Source: Megamonas hypermegale (lineage in GTDB: Bacteria > Bacillota > Negativicutes > Selenomonadales > Selenomonadaceae). From it: a stretch of 64,000 bases of DNA. The notes under the pieces were generated by a model that saw only the letters and a list, made by a program, of their open reading frames with translations, was not told the origin of the DNA and ran no database searches. This document shows, piece by piece, positions 1 to 8,860 of the stretch; the first letter of the stretch is position 1, and every line of letters begins with the position of its first letter. Position numbers and translations under genes: made by a program. The stretch covers positions 52,091 through 116,090 of the forward strand of contig DCFC01000035.1 of assembly GCA_002314325.1 (NCBI GenBank). The letters run 5' to 3'.

Positions 1-28
1 TAAAAACATATCTAAATCTTTTTCTTTA

Positions 29-287
29 TTAATAGCTAAAGCTACCGTAAAAATGCTCTAACATGGATGATAATTTTAGCATGAACAGCAAATTGTAGTA
101 TCGACAGCTCAAATTAAGTTCCTGCTTGAAATTAGAAGGCACGAGCCAAATTCCAAACGTTTCGAGCCGTTGTACTGACTATATTCATAGAAAAACTGCG
201 AATGCTTGCCCAGTGCAGCGGTAGCGAAACGTTAAAAAATTTTCTTTTTGGTTCGTTTTTCTTTTGTTTTCCAAAAGAAAAATGAAC
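29..287. repeat. Dispersed non-coding repeat, copy A
   Basis: This segment is clearly related to 7359-7664: both begin with TTAATAGCTAAAGCTACCG and end with AAAAGAAAAATGAAC, with shared blocks between. Inside is a long imperfect hairpin: AACGTTTCG (156-164) pairs perfectly with CGAAACGTT (225-233), extended by the 165-177 / 211-224 arms with several G-T pairs. A second hairpin (about 251-287) forms from GTTCGTTTTTCTTTTG and its near complement. It ends a few bases from the cfa stop codon. No plausible protein is encoded. Family and function are unknown to me. Confidence 0.75.
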
Positions 288-294
288 ATAAATT

Positions 295-1491
295 TTAGTA
301 CCATCTTGTGATTGGCAAATCATTATTGACACCGTTTGTAACTAAAATCTGATGAATTTCAATCACACCCGTATAAAACGCTGCTGCACAGCCGGCCAAG
401 TACAAATCCCACATGCGGATAAATCTTTCATCGAACATTTTTTTAATTTCATCCATATGGTCATGAAAATTCTTATCCCAGCACAAAAGCGTCTTATTAT
501 AATGGCGGCGCAGATTTTCAATATCCAGAATATGAAAATCTTCCTCTGCCATTATATCGACCATTTCCCGCAGGCTCGGCAGTTCTCCGCCCGGGAAAAT
601 ATATTTTTGCATCCAGCCGTTGCCGCTGTCTTCTTTCAGCTGGCTGATATAATGCAGCAGAAACAGTCCGCCTTTTTTCAACACGGATTTTACGCAGTCA
701 TTAAACAGTCTGTAATTATCGCGGCCGACATGTTCCACCATACCGACGCTGACTACGCGGTCAAATTTTCTGCCCGTTTTCGGCAAATCGCGGTAATCCA
801 TCAGTTTTACCGTCAAATAATCCTGCAAATTCAGTTTTTCTATTCTTCTATTGAATTCAGCGTACTGTTCATGACTTAAAGTAATGCCCATGCCCTTGAT
901 TTTATACTTTTTAGCAGCTTCAATCAGCAAAAAGCCCCAGCCGCAGCCGATATCCAGAAGCGTCATACCTTCTTTAAGATGCAGTTTTTCCAGAATATAG
1001 TCCACTTTATTGACCTGCGCCTGATACAAATCATCATCATCGTGTTTAAAGTACGCACACGAATAACTCATCGTCTTATCAAGCCATAATTTGTAAAAAT
1101 CATTGCCGATATCATAATGGCTCTGTACTTCTCTCGCTTGGAATTTTTTTGCTACGGAAGGATGCAGCAGTTTTCCCAGCAGTTTTTCATCCGTGGAAAA
1201 TTTGCCCATTTGACCGAGAAAATGAACGAGCGCGTTATATAAATCGCCTTCAATCGTCAGATTTTTATCCATATACGCTTCGCCGAGTGCTATGGAAGTG
1301 CTTTTCAACAGCTCGGATACCGGTATCGGTTTTTTGAAATCAACCGTAAAGGTCGGTTCGCCTTCACCGATTAAGTATTCATTGTTCTGAAATCTTACCA
1401 GAAACGGATTTTCGTCAAACCGTTTCAAAAACGATACCATAGCTTTTTCTTCAGCTATGCTTTCTGCTTTTTCTTTCAACTTTTCTAACAT
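295..1491 (-). CDS. cfa: Cyclopropane-fatty-acyl-phospholipid synthase
   Basis: The 398-residue product matches the SAM-dependent CFA synthase family, which methylenates double bonds of unsaturated acyl chains in membrane phospholipids. The SAM-binding glycine motif LDIGCGWG lies at residues 179-186, preceded by the family segment QSHYDIGNDFYKLWLD (about 123-138). The C-terminal half carries the VEHVG and YIFPGGELPS elements typical of the family. Length is normal. The ATG follows an AGGAGG site by 8 bases. A promoter (TTGACA, 17 bp, TAATAT) lies at 1597-1625. The gene is monocistronic; the repeat at 29-287 abuts its 3' end. Family knowledge links such enzymes to acid and stress tolerance. 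Confidence 0.93.
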   Translation of the reverse strand: MLEKLKEKAESIAEEKAMVSFLKRFDENPFLVRFQNNEYLIGEGEPTFTVDFKKPIPVSELLKSTSIALGEAYMDKNLTIEGDLYNALVHFLGQMGKFSTDEKLLGKLLHPSVAKKFQAREVQSHYDIGNDFYKLWLDKTMSYSCAYFKHDDDDLYQAQVNKVDYILEKLHLKEGMTLLDIGCGWGFLLIEAAKKYKIKGMGITLSHEQYAEFNRRIEKLNLQDYLTVKLMDYRDLPKTGRKFDRVVSVGMVEHVGRDNYRLFNDCVKSVLKKGGLFLLHYISQLKEDSGNGWMQKYIFPGGELPSLREMVDIMAEEDFHILDIENLRRHYNKTLLCWDKNFHDHMDEIKKMFDERFIRMWDLYLAGCAAAFYTGVIEIHQILVTNGVNNDLPITRWY

Positions 1492-1596
1492 AGTTAATTC
1501 CTCCTAAATTCATCAAGATGCAACTGCTCGTAAATAAAATCATTAAATATGTTAAAAAGTTTTTGGCTAAATAATTAACTAATTAACTTTTACTAT

Positions 1597-1625
1597 ATAT
1601 TATACCCAACTTTTTTCCTTGTCAA
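1597..1625 (-). promoter_or_regulatory. Promoter of cfa
   Basis: On the minus strand TTGACA (1620-1625) is followed 17 bp later by TAATAT (1597-1602), pointing toward cfa with a leader of about 100 nt. It abuts the tRNA terminator hairpin at 1632-1685. Confidence 0.6.
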
Positions 1626-1631
1626 ATATAC

Positions 1632-1685
1632 AAAAAAATGCTTTTTAAAATCTGGATATGTACCCAAACTTTAAAAAGCATTTTT
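1632..1685 (-). terminator. Terminator of the Leu-Leu-Leu-Glu tRNA unit
   Basis: AATGCTTTTTAAA pairs with TTTAAAAAGCATT across an 18-20 nt loop, followed on the minus strand by a T run. It lies about 30 nt past the tRNA-Glu 3' end. Confidence 0.7.
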
Positions 1686-1715
1686 ATCTATATAAAAACT
1701 CATACGGAGTTGTTA

Positions 1716-1790
1716 TGGTGACGCGTATGGGATTCGAACCCATGAAGCCGCCGTGAAAGGGCGGTGTCTTAACCACTTGACCAACGCGCC
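1716..1790 (-). tRNA. tRNA-Glu (TTC)
   Basis: The reverse strand folds as a cloverleaf starting GGCGCGT and ending ACGCGTCACCA, with CCA encoded. The anticodon loop CTTTCAC gives anticodon TTC. Last gene of a four-tRNA unit. Confidence 0.95.
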
Positions 1791-1856
1791 ATATTATATT
1801 GAATTGTGTTTAAAGCATAAAAAAAGCTGATAGTAAAATATCAGTTGTTTCATAAG

Positions 1857-1942
1857 TGGTGCGGTTGATGGGACTTGAACCCATACGACCAGAGATCACT
1901 ACCCCCTCAAAGTAGCGCGTCTGCCAATTCCGCCACAACCGC
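1857..1942 (-). tRNA. tRNA-Leu (GAG)
   Basis: An 86-nt class II tRNA with a long variable arm, acceptor GCGGTTG/CAACCGC and encoded CCA. Anticodon loop TTGAGGG gives GAG. Confidence 0.95.
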
Positions 1943-1964
1943 ATTATAACTATATGAATTTTTT

Positions 1965-2050
1965 TGGTGCGGCCGAGTGGATTTGAACCACCACAGGATT
2001 GCTCCCACTAGCGCCTGAAGCTAGCGCGTCTGCCGTTTCGCCACGACCGC
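1965..2050 (-). tRNA. tRNA-Leu (CAG)
   Basis: Class II tRNA with a long variable arm. The acceptor begins GCGGTCG and ends CGGCCGCACCA. Anticodon stem CTAGC/GCTAG encloses TTCAGGC, giving CAG. Confidence 0.95.
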
Positions 2051-2074
2051 AAAACAATAAGGCATGATGGTAAA

Positions 2075-2163
2075 TGGTGCCGAGGACCGGAATCGAACCG
2101 GTACGGTTATCACTAACCGCAGGATTTTAAGTCCTGTGCGTCTGCCAGTTCCGCCACCCCGGC
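2075..2163 (-). tRNA. tRNA-Leu (TAA)
   Basis: Class II tRNA with acceptor GCCGGGG/CCTCGGC and encoded CCA. The loop CTTAAAA gives anticodon TAA. It is the first gene after the promoter at 2192-2220. Confidence 0.95.
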
Positions 2164-2191
2164 GCATCATTGCTTATCAAGAACAGCTAAT

Positions 2192-2220
2192 ATATTATCA
2201 TATTAACTTTTCTTTGTCAA
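2192..2220 (-). promoter_or_regulatory. Promoter of the Leu(TAA)-Leu(CAG)-Leu(GAG)-Glu tRNA unit
   Basis: Minus strand TTGACA (2215-2220), 17-bp spacer, TAATAT (2192-2197), about 29 bp before the first tRNA. It splits the tRNA array into two units. Confidence 0.75.
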
Positions 2221-2232
2221 CACCTTTTTTTA

Positions 2233-2306
2233 TGGAGCGGGTGATGGGAATCGAACCCACGTAACTAGCTTGGAAGGCTAGGGCTCTACCATTGAGCTAC
2301 ACCCGC
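2233..2306 (-). tRNA. tRNA-Gly (TCC)
   Basis: Cloverleaf with acceptor GCGGGTG/CACCCGC and encoded CCA. Anticodon stem CTAGC/GCTAG with loop CTTCCAA gives TCC. Confidence 0.95.
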
Positions 2307-2309
2307 AAG

Positions 2310-2385
2310 TGGAGCTGGCGAGAGGAATTGAACCCCCAACCTGCTGATTACAAGTCAGCTGCTCTGCCAATTGAGCTACACCAGC
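2310..2385 (-). tRNA. tRNA-Thr (TGT), copy 1
   Basis: Cloverleaf with acceptor GCTGGTG/CGCCAGC and loop CTTGTAA, giving TGT. The 76-nt sequence including CCA is identical to the tRNA at 53787-53862. Confidence 0.95.
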
Positions 2386-2386
2386 A

Positions 2387-2462
2387 TGGTGCCTCAGAGC
2401 GGAATCGAACCACTGACACGGGGATTTTCAGTCCCCTGCTCTACCGACTGAGCTACCGAGGC
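2387..2462 (-). tRNA. tRNA-Phe (GAA)
   Basis: Cloverleaf with acceptor GCCTCGG/CTGAGGC and encoded CCA. Stem GGGGA/TCCCC encloses CTGAAAA, giving GAA. Confidence 0.95.
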
Positions 2463-2466
2463 ATCA

Positions 2467-2543
2467 TGGCGACCCGAAGGGGACTTGAACCCCTGACCTC
2501 CGCCGTGACAGGGCGGCATTCTAACCAACTAAACTACCGGGCC
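2467..2543 (-). tRNA. tRNA-Asp (GTC)
   Basis: Cloverleaf starting GGCCCGG and ending with encoded CCA. Stem CCGCC/GGCGG encloses CTGTCAC, giving GTC. First gene of the Asp-Phe-Thr-Gly unit. Confidence 0.95.
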
Positions 2544-2592
2544 ATTACCTTATTCACCGCTCGCAAGGCTTACCTCACGAGCCAGCTTCTAT

Positions 2593-2621
2593 AGTATATT
2601 ATTTTTGATTTCATTTGTCAA
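2593..2621 (-). promoter_or_regulatory. Promoter of the Asp-Phe-Thr-Gly tRNA unit
   Basis: Minus strand TTGACA (2616-2621), 17 bp, TATACT (2593-2598). The rest of the 2544-2861 gap shows only AT-rich sequence and a possible plus-strand TATAAT (2763-2768) for the next gene. Confidence 0.75.
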
Positions 2622-2861
2622 CACTTTTTTTGCGAAAAATTTTTCGTTTTATAAAGCAATACTCCGTTTAACAGTTTCCTTCTATAATAATATATGCAGC
2701 AAAATTTTTAATTTAACTTAAAAGGTGAATGCAGTTCATATGTACATATTTTTATTCTATGATATAATACATATACGTAATAACAATTATGATTATAGTA
2801 GTTCCAATCCTTTCTGTAATAATATATTTGCCAAGAAAAAATTTATAGGTGGTGTTAAACA

Positions 2862-5800
2862 TTGAATATCTCATATAAACTTGGGATAGATATCGGCTCA
2901 ACTACTATTAAACTGGTAGTTCTTGACAAGGATAATAATGTTATTTACAAAAAATATATGCGTCATCTTTCAGAAATCTACAATTCCATGAAAGATAATC
3001 TCAACGCTGTATCTCAATTATTACAGGACCATAAATTCTCCTGTGCTATAACCGGTTCCGCCGGAATGGGCATGGCGAACAATTTAAAACTGCCGTTCAT
3101 TCAGGAAGTAATCGCCTGCTCGAAGGCTGTACGCAACTGGATACCGCAGACGGATGTCGCTGTGGAACTCGGCGGTGAGGATGCCAAAATCACGTATTTC
3201 GGCACAGCTCCCGAACAGCGCATGAACGGTGTATGCGCCGGCGGCACCGGCTCTTTCATCGACCATATGGCTTCGCTTTTAAATACGGATGCTATGGGGC
3301 TCAATGACCTTGCCTCCCGCGGCAAACAGATTTACACAATCGCTTCCCGCTGCGGCGTTTTTGCCAAAACGGACGTACAGGCGCTTTTAAACGACGGTGC
3401 TTCCAAACCGGATATCGCCCTTTCCATTTTTCAGGCTGTCGTAAACCAGACTATCGGCAATCTGGCGCAGGGCCGTCCGCTGGAGGGCAAAATCACGTTT
3501 CTGGGCGGACCGCTGTATTTCCTGAGCGAATTGAAAAAACGCTTTATCGAAACATTGCAGCTCGATGATGAACATATCGTCAATGTGGACGACGGCTGCT
3601 ATTTCGTGGCAATGGGCGCGGCACTGTGCGACAATGCCGAAATTTTAACTTACGACGAGATTTTAAATCACCTGAACACCTGCGCGAAAAATTCTCACGA
3701 AACGAATATCGTTCCGTTCACCTTATTTAAAGATGAAACAGAATACGCTCAGTTCAAACAGCGCCATGATAAAGATGTTGTACCGAAAGCGGATTTGGCA
3801 GCATACAAAGGACCCTTGTATATCGGCATCGATGCCGGTTCGACGACAACGAAACTTGTTGCTATCGGTCAGAACAAGGAAATCCTCTACTCTTCCTACG
3901 GCAGCAACAACGGCTCGCCGCTCAAGACCGTTCTGGATAAGATGCGCGAATTCTATAAAGTTATGCCGAGCGGTACGCATATTGCCGCTGTCGGCACGAC
4001 AGGCTACGGCGAACATATCGTTAAAGCGGCTCTCCATGCCGATTTCGGCGAAGTGGAAACGTTTGCTCACCTGCGCGCCGCGCGTGAATTCTGTCCTGAT
4101 GTTTCCTGCGTACTCGATATCGGCGGCCAGGACATGAAATGCTTCTATGTCAAAAACGGCAATATCGGCCAGATTATTTTAAATGAAGCATGTTCCGCCG
4201 GCTGCGGCTCGTTCATTCAGAACTTCGCTCAGGGGCTCAATATGTCCGTCAGCGATTTTGCCAACAAGGGTCTGTCCGCGCAAAATCCGGTCGACCTCGG
4301 CACACGCTGCACCGTATTCATGAACTCCCGCGTAAAACAGGCGCAGAAAGAAGGCGCTTCCGTCAGCGATATTTCCGCCGGTATTGCGCTTTCCGTCATT
4401 AAAAACGCCTTGTTCAAAGTTATGCAGGTAAAAGACACGGCTGAACTCGGCGACAATATCGTCGTTCAGGGCGGTACATTCTATAACGATGCCGTTCTGC
4501 GCTCGATGGAACTGTTGCTGCATAAAAACGTAATCCGTCCCGACATCGCCGGTCTTATGGGCGCTTACGGTATCGCTCTTCTCGGCATGGAACGCAAACA
4601 GAATACTTCTACCGTTTTAACAAAACAGGAATTAAGCGATTTTCATATAGAAACGAAGTCATACCGCTGCCACGGCTGCGGCAACAGCTGTCTGATTACC
4701 ATGCAGATATTCCCGGACGGCAACCGCTATTATACGGGTAACCGCTGCGAACGCGGCATCGGCAAACAGATTGATAAGGAAGCAAAAGCTCCGAATATCT
4801 ATCAATACAAATATCACCGTCTGTTCGATTACTATAAACCGCTTGCAAATGCAGTGCGCGGCCGTATCGGCATTCCGCGCGTTCTCAATATGTACGAGGA
4901 TTTTCCGTTCTGGTTCACCTTCTTCACGGCGCTCGGCTTTGAAGTCGTCCTTTCCGGCAAGTCTTCCGCCCAACTGTACTGCAAAGGCATGTCGACCATT
5001 CCATCCGACTCGCTGTGCTATCCGGGCAAGCTCGTACACGGTCATATCATGGATTTAATTGAAAAAGGCATTGATACGATTTTCTATCCGTGCATACCGT
5101 ACAATATAAAAGACCCGCTTCATGCTTCAGATAACAACTATAACTGCCCTATCGTCGCATCGTATGCGGAAAATATCCGCGCCAATATGGATATTCTGCG
5201 CAAGGAAAATATTAAGTTCCTGCAGCCGTTTTTGCCGCTCAATGACAAAAAATCCATGATTAAACGGCTTTCCGAGCAGCTCCCGTTCGATATTCCGAAA
5301 AAAGAACTGACTGCCGCCGTAGAAAAAGCTTACGCCGAACTTGACAAATACAAAGAAGATGTACGCCATTTCGGCGAAAAAGCCATTGCCGAAGCTACGG
5401 CGAAAAAACAGCCGATCGTCGTTCTCGCCGGCAGACCATACCATATTGACCCGGAAATCAATCACGGTATTCCGGAAATGATACAGTCCTACGGTATCGC
5501 CATCATCTCCGAAGACGCACTGTACCATCTCGACTGTCCGGAAGATGCGCTCGATATCGTCAACCAGTGGAGCTACCATGCACGCCTTTACCATGCGGCA
5601 AGCTACGTTGCCCGCCACGACAACATGACGCTCATTCAGTTCAGCTCGTTCGGCTGCGGTCTTGACGCCATTACGACCGGTCAGGTGCGCGAAATTCTCG
5701 AACAGCACGGCGATATCTACACGATGATAAAACTCGACGAAGTAAGCAATCTCGGCGCCGCCCGCATCCGTATCCGCTCGCTTATGGCTGCATGGAAATA

Positions 5801-7082
5801 CGGCTTCACGCAGATTGACGAACTCGAACCGCCGAAACAGCGCGCTTATTTCTCCAAAGAATGTCAGGAGCAACATACGATTTTGGCACCGCAAATGTCG
5901 CCGAAGCATTTCGACTTCATTCAGAACGCCTGCCAGAAATCCGGTATGCGCATTGTCATTCCGGATATGCCGACGCAGGAAGACGTCGATTTAGGTCTGC
6001 GCTATGTCAACAACGATATGTGCTACCCTGCAATCATCGTCATCGGTCAGCTTCTCAAAGCGCTGCAATCAGGCAAATATGACGTGAACAACACCTCCAT
6101 TATGCTGTTCCAGACATGCGGTGCCTGCCGTGCAACCAACTATCTGAACCTCATGCGCAAAGCTCTGCAAAACGCTGGTCTTGGTCAGGTTCCTGTTTTT
6201 GCCTGCGTCGGCCGCGAAACGGATGACTTCCATATCAAAACGGAAGTCTGGATTGATATTGTAAAATCCATCGTTTACTCCGATTTGCTGATACGCCTTG
6301 CCAACCGCACCCGCCCATACGAAAAAGTACCGGGTTCAACGGATATGCTCTACAACAAATGGCGCAAAATCTGCATGGATGAACTCGACAGCGGCAACTA
6401 CTTCAAATTCAGCACCAATATCAAAAACGCCGTTAAAGAATTTGACGAACTGGAACTGGATGAAAACATAAAAAAACCGCGGGTCGGCATTGTCGGCGAA
6501 ATCCTCGTAAAATATCATCCAACCGCCAACAACCATGTGGAACGTATTCTCGCCGAAGAAGGCGCGGAAGTCGTAACGCCTGATTTAATGGACTTTCTGA
6601 TGTACATGGCATTTGATGACGTTATTAAATACAAAATGCTCGACGGCAAATGGATGGACAGAGCCAAATCGGAAATCTTCATCAAAGTGCTCGAATTCTT
6701 CCGCAAACCAATGCGTAAAGCACTGCGCGCCAGCCGCCGCTTCAGCCCGCCATACACCATCAAGCAGATTGCCGAACTCACCAAACCGCACACCTCGCTC
6801 GGCAACATGGCCGGTGAAGGCTGGTTCTTGACCGGTGAGATGGCAAAACTCATTCAGGAAGGCGTAAAAAATATTATCTGCCTGCAGCCGTTCGGCTGTC
6901 TGCCTAACCATATAACGGGCAAAGGCATGATACGTGAACTTATGCGTACGAATGACGACGTAAATATTGTAGCTATCGACTGCGACGCCGGCATCAGCGA
7001 AGTAAATCAGTTAAACCGCATAAAATTAATGCTTTCCGTAGCAAAAGAAAAAATAGCCAATCAGCAAAATAATGCTATATAA
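2862..7082 (+). CDS. Large acyl-CoA dehydratase activase / 2-hydroxyglutaryl-CoA dehydratase-like fusion
   Basis: The 1406-residue cytoplasmic protein has two BadF/BadG/BcrA/BcrD-type ATPase domains in tandem (about 5-255, starting GIDIGSTTIKLVV; about 318-575, starting GIDAGSTTTKLVA). Each has a cysteine-glycine motif (CAGGTGSF and ACSAGCGSF) of the kind that holds the activator's Fe-S cluster. A cysteine-rich stretch (about 604-630) and DUF2229/HgdB-like regions follow to the C terminus. Family members use ATP to drive electron transfer, but this fused form has no established substrate. The TTG start has an AGGTGG site about 10 bases upstream. It stands alone and ends at a terminator. The exact reaction is unknown. 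Confidence 0.88.
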   Translation: MNISYKLGIDIGSTTIKLVVLDKDNNVIYKKYMRHLSEIYNSMKDNLNAVSQLLQDHKFSCAITGSAGMGMANNLKLPFIQEVIACSKAVRNWIPQTDVAVELGGEDAKITYFGTAPEQRMNGVCAGGTGSFIDHMASLLNTDAMGLNDLASRGKQIYTIASRCGVFAKTDVQALLNDGASKPDIALSIFQAVVNQTIGNLAQGRPLEGKITFLGGPLYFLSELKKRFIETLQLDDEHIVNVDDGCYFVAMGAALCDNAEILTYDEILNHLNTCAKNSHETNIVPFTLFKDETEYAQFKQRHDKDVVPKADLAAYKGPLYIGIDAGSTTTKLVAIGQNKEILYSSYGSNNGSPLKTVLDKMREFYKVMPSGTHIAAVGTTGYGEHIVKAALHADFGEVETFAHLRAAREFCPDVSCVLDIGGQDMKCFYVKNGNIGQIILNEACSAGCGSFIQNFAQGLNMSVSDFANKGLSAQNPVDLGTRCTVFMNSRVKQAQKEGASVSDISAGIALSVIKNALFKVMQVKDTAELGDNIVVQGGTFYNDAVLRSMELLLHKNVIRPDIAGLMGAYGIALLGMERKQNTSTVLTKQELSDFHIETKSYRCHGCGNSCLITMQIFPDGNRYYTGNRCERGIGKQIDKEAKAPNIYQYKYHRLFDYYKPLANAVRGRIGIPRVLNMYEDFPFWFTFFTALGFEVVLSGKSSAQLYCKGMSTIPSDSLCYPGKLVHGHIMDLIEKGIDTIFYPCIPYNIKDPLHASDNNYNCPIVASYAENIRANMDILRKENIKFLQPFLPLNDKKSMIKRLSEQLPFDIPKKELTAAVEKAYAELDKYKEDVRHFGEKAIAEATAKKQPIVVLAGRPYHIDPEINHGIPEMIQSYGIAIISEDALYHLDCPEDALDIVNQWSYHARLYHAASYVARHDNMTLIQFSSFGCGLDAITTGQVREILEQHGDIYTMIKLDEVSNLGAARIRIRSLMAAWKYGFTQIDELEPPKQRAYFSKECQEQHTILAPQMSPKHFDFIQNACQKSGMRIVIPDMPTQEDVDLGLRYVNNDMCYPAIIVIGQLLKALQSGKYDVNNTSIMLFQTCGACRATNYLNLMRKALQNAGLGQVPVFACVGRETDDFHIKTEVWIDIVKSIVYSDLLIRLANRTRPYEKVPGSTDMLYNKWRKICMDELDSGNYFKFSTNIKNAVKEFDELELDENIKKPRVGIVGEILVKYHPTANNHVERILAEEGAEVVTPDLMDFLMYMAFDDVIKYKMLDGKWMDRAKSEIFIKVLEFFRKPMRKALRASRRFSPPYTIKQIAELTKPHTSLGNMAGEGWFLTGEMAKLIQEGVKNIICLQPFGCLPNHITGKGMIRELMRTNDDVNIVAIDCDAGISEVNQLNRIKLMLSVAKEKIANQQNNAI

Positions 7083-7086
7083 AAAG

Positions 7087-7124
7087 ATGAAGCAGCTAAA
7101 ATTATATTAGCTGCTTCTTTTTGT
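7087..7124 (+). terminator. Terminator after the activase-like gene
   Basis: GAAGCAGCTAA (7089-7099) pairs with TTAGCTGCTTC (7107-7117), followed by TTTTTG, immediately after the stop codon. Confidence 0.85.
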
Positions 7125-7188
7125 ATTTTATTTAAAAACACTATTATCATTGTTACTTAGGCAATAAAAATCAACCTGATACCAGCTT

Positions 7189-7311
7189 AAAAGAAAGTGC
7201 CGTTCGGCACAATATAAGATAAAGAGAATTAATTTCTTAATTTATCTTCATATTGCGCCGGGCAATTTTTCTTTGCTGGCACAAAGAAAAGTTGCCGAAA
7301 AAGAAAGTGCC
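7189..7311. repeat. Hairpin-rich segment bounded by 13-bp direct repeats
   Basis: AAAAGAAAGTGCC occurs at 7189-7201 and 7299-7311. Between them are GTGCCGTTCGGCAC, an arm pair CAATATAAGATAAA / TTTATCTTCATATTG with one bulge, and GGCAATTTTTCTTTG / CAAAGAAAAGTTGCC. No ORF is credible. It may be a small mobile or structured non-coding element. Confidence 0.45.
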
Positions 7312-7358
7312 TTAATTCGTGCACTGCTAAGAGATTTTTACTTCAAGAAAATAGTTTT

Positions 7359-7664
7359 TTAATAGCTAAAGCTACCGTAAAAATCTCCAACGCAGACAAA
7401 ATTTTATTATAAATAACAAATTACAGTGCCAACAGCTCAATTTAAATTCTTGCTGAGAACGAAAGGCACGAGCTGAATTCTAATATTTCGAGCCGTTGTA
7501 CTGACTGTATTTATATAAAAGTTGCGAAGGCTCGCCCAGTGCAGCGTAAGCGAAACGTTAAAAGGATTTTTTTACAGGCTATTATTACTTTAGTAATTAG
7601 AGCCTGTTATACCTTTAGGTGATTTTTGGTTCGTTTTTCTTTTGACCGCAAAAGAAAAATGAAC
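7359..7664. repeat. Dispersed non-coding repeat, copy B
   Basis: Homologous to 29-287, with the same start and end blocks. The central stem persists (7482-7503 with 7537-7559), and the terminal hairpin GTTCGTTTTTCTTTTG / CAAAAGAAAAATGAAC is complete. Copy B carries an extra stretch of about 50 bp (about 7563-7624) that is itself a hairpin, ACAGGCT / AGCCTGT. The repeat again ends at the stop codon of a minus-strand gene. Confidence 0.75.
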
Positions 7665-8758
7665 TATTCTTTAAAGTATACTGCAATTTCTTCCATACGA
7701 GTTTCCTGTTTTACATGAAACGGACATCTTGCTTCGCAATGGCCGCATTTTATGCAGTCGTCAGCATGCCGATTGAGTTTCTGATAATGACCGACCGCCA
7801 TAATGTCGCCCGCTTTTGCCAAATCATAATACTTGTTAATCAGACCGACATTAAGCCCCGCCGGGCACGGCTGGCAGTGATTGCAGTAAACGCATGTTCC
7901 GTATGCCTTCTGCGGCGTGAAGTTACCGATAACGGAATAATCCCTTTCTTCTGCCGTTGCCTTTGCATATGATAAAATCTCCTCCAAATCCTGCATATTG
8001 CGGATACCCGGCAATACCGTCATTACAGCCGGTCTGTCGAGCGCGTACTGTATGCACTGATTTTTCGTCAAAGCCTGTTTAAACGGCGACAACTTCGCAT
8101 CAAGAAGCTGTCCTCCGCCGAACGGTTTCATAACGGAGATACCGACGCCCATACTTTCACAGTCGCGATAAAACCGAGCGCGCTCCTGCACTTCACCGAT
8201 ACCGTATTCATCGCCTTTTTCATAATCGTAAGCCGGATTTATGCTGAACATGCACATATCCATCATTCCCGTATCCAGAAGGCGGCGTGCAACTTCAGGA
8301 TTATGCGACGAAAAGCCGAGATGGCGGATTTTACCTTCCGCTTTCAATTCTTTCATATAATCCCAAATGCCGTTTCGCTTTATCGTCTGCAAATCGTCCA
8401 TGTCATCCGTACAGTGAATAAAGCCCATATCAGTATAATCTGTCTGAAATAAATCGAGTTCCCACTCAAAAACGCGCTTTATCGTTGCCAAATCTCTCGT
8501 CCAGCCGTATTTGCCGTTTTCATACGTTGCCCCGAAGTGCATCTGCGTATAGATTTTATCGCGCTGACCGGCAAAAGCTTCAGCATATCCTACATATGGT
8601 GCTCGTTCTGCTGCTGCCAAATCAAAATAATTTATGCCGTTTTTTATCGCCGTTCTGATGACCTCGGCTATCTCCTCCGTCGTACCGGAAATATAACCCA
8701 TACCGAGACCTAAAACGCTGATTTTTTCTCCGCCGTGCGGAAGTTCGCGATATTCCAT
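7664..8758 (-). CDS. Aldo/keto reductase with C-terminal 4Fe-4S ferredoxin-like domain
   Basis: The 364-residue product has an aldo/keto reductase TIM barrel (about 1-280, opening MEYRELPHGGEKISVLGLGM) followed by two cysteine clusters, CVYCNHCQPCP and CIKCGHCEARCP, expected to bind two 4Fe-4S clusters. Family members reduce carbonyls, and the Fe-S tail suggests coupling to low-potential electron carriers; the substrate is not visible. The ATG at 8758 is chosen because GGAGGG lies 6 bases upstream; an in-frame TTG five codons earlier overlaps that site and is unlikely. Monocistronic. The repeat at 7359-7664 abuts the stop codon. Confidence 0.88.
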   Translation of the reverse strand: MEYRELPHGGEKISVLGLGMGYISGTTEEIAEVIRTAIKNGINYFDLAAAERAPYVGYAEAFAGQRDKIYTQMHFGATYENGKYGWTRDLATIKRVFEWELDLFQTDYTDMGFIHCTDDMDDLQTIKRNGIWDYMKELKAEGKIRHLGFSSHNPEVARRLLDTGMMDMCMFSINPAYDYEKGDEYGIGEVQERARFYRDCESMGVGISVMKPFGGGQLLDAKLSPFKQALTKNQCIQYALDRPAVMTVLPGIRNMQDLEEILSYAKATAEERDYSVIGNFTPQKAYGTCVYCNHCQPCPAGLNVGLINKYYDLAKAGDIMAVGHYQKLNRHADDCIKCGHCEARCPFHVKQETRMEEIAVYFKE

Positions 8759-8860
8759 AAAAATTCCCTCCAATTAATATAATCTTGCTTTTATTGTAGC
8801 TTTTTAAGTGAACTCCAAGTCAATATTTTTCTAAAGATATTATCTCGCACTGTAAACCGC

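Noticed and set aside
2292-2594. 100-residue plus-strand ORF with WSWREELNPQPADYKSAALP
   Set aside because: It is the antisense translation of tRNA-Thr, tRNA-Phe and tRNA-Asp genes; a similar fragment at 53733-53945 comes from tRNA-Thr copy 2.
5127-5909. 260-residue minus-strand ORF
   Set aside because: Shadow of the activase-like gene in another frame; no ribosome site and no recognisable domain.
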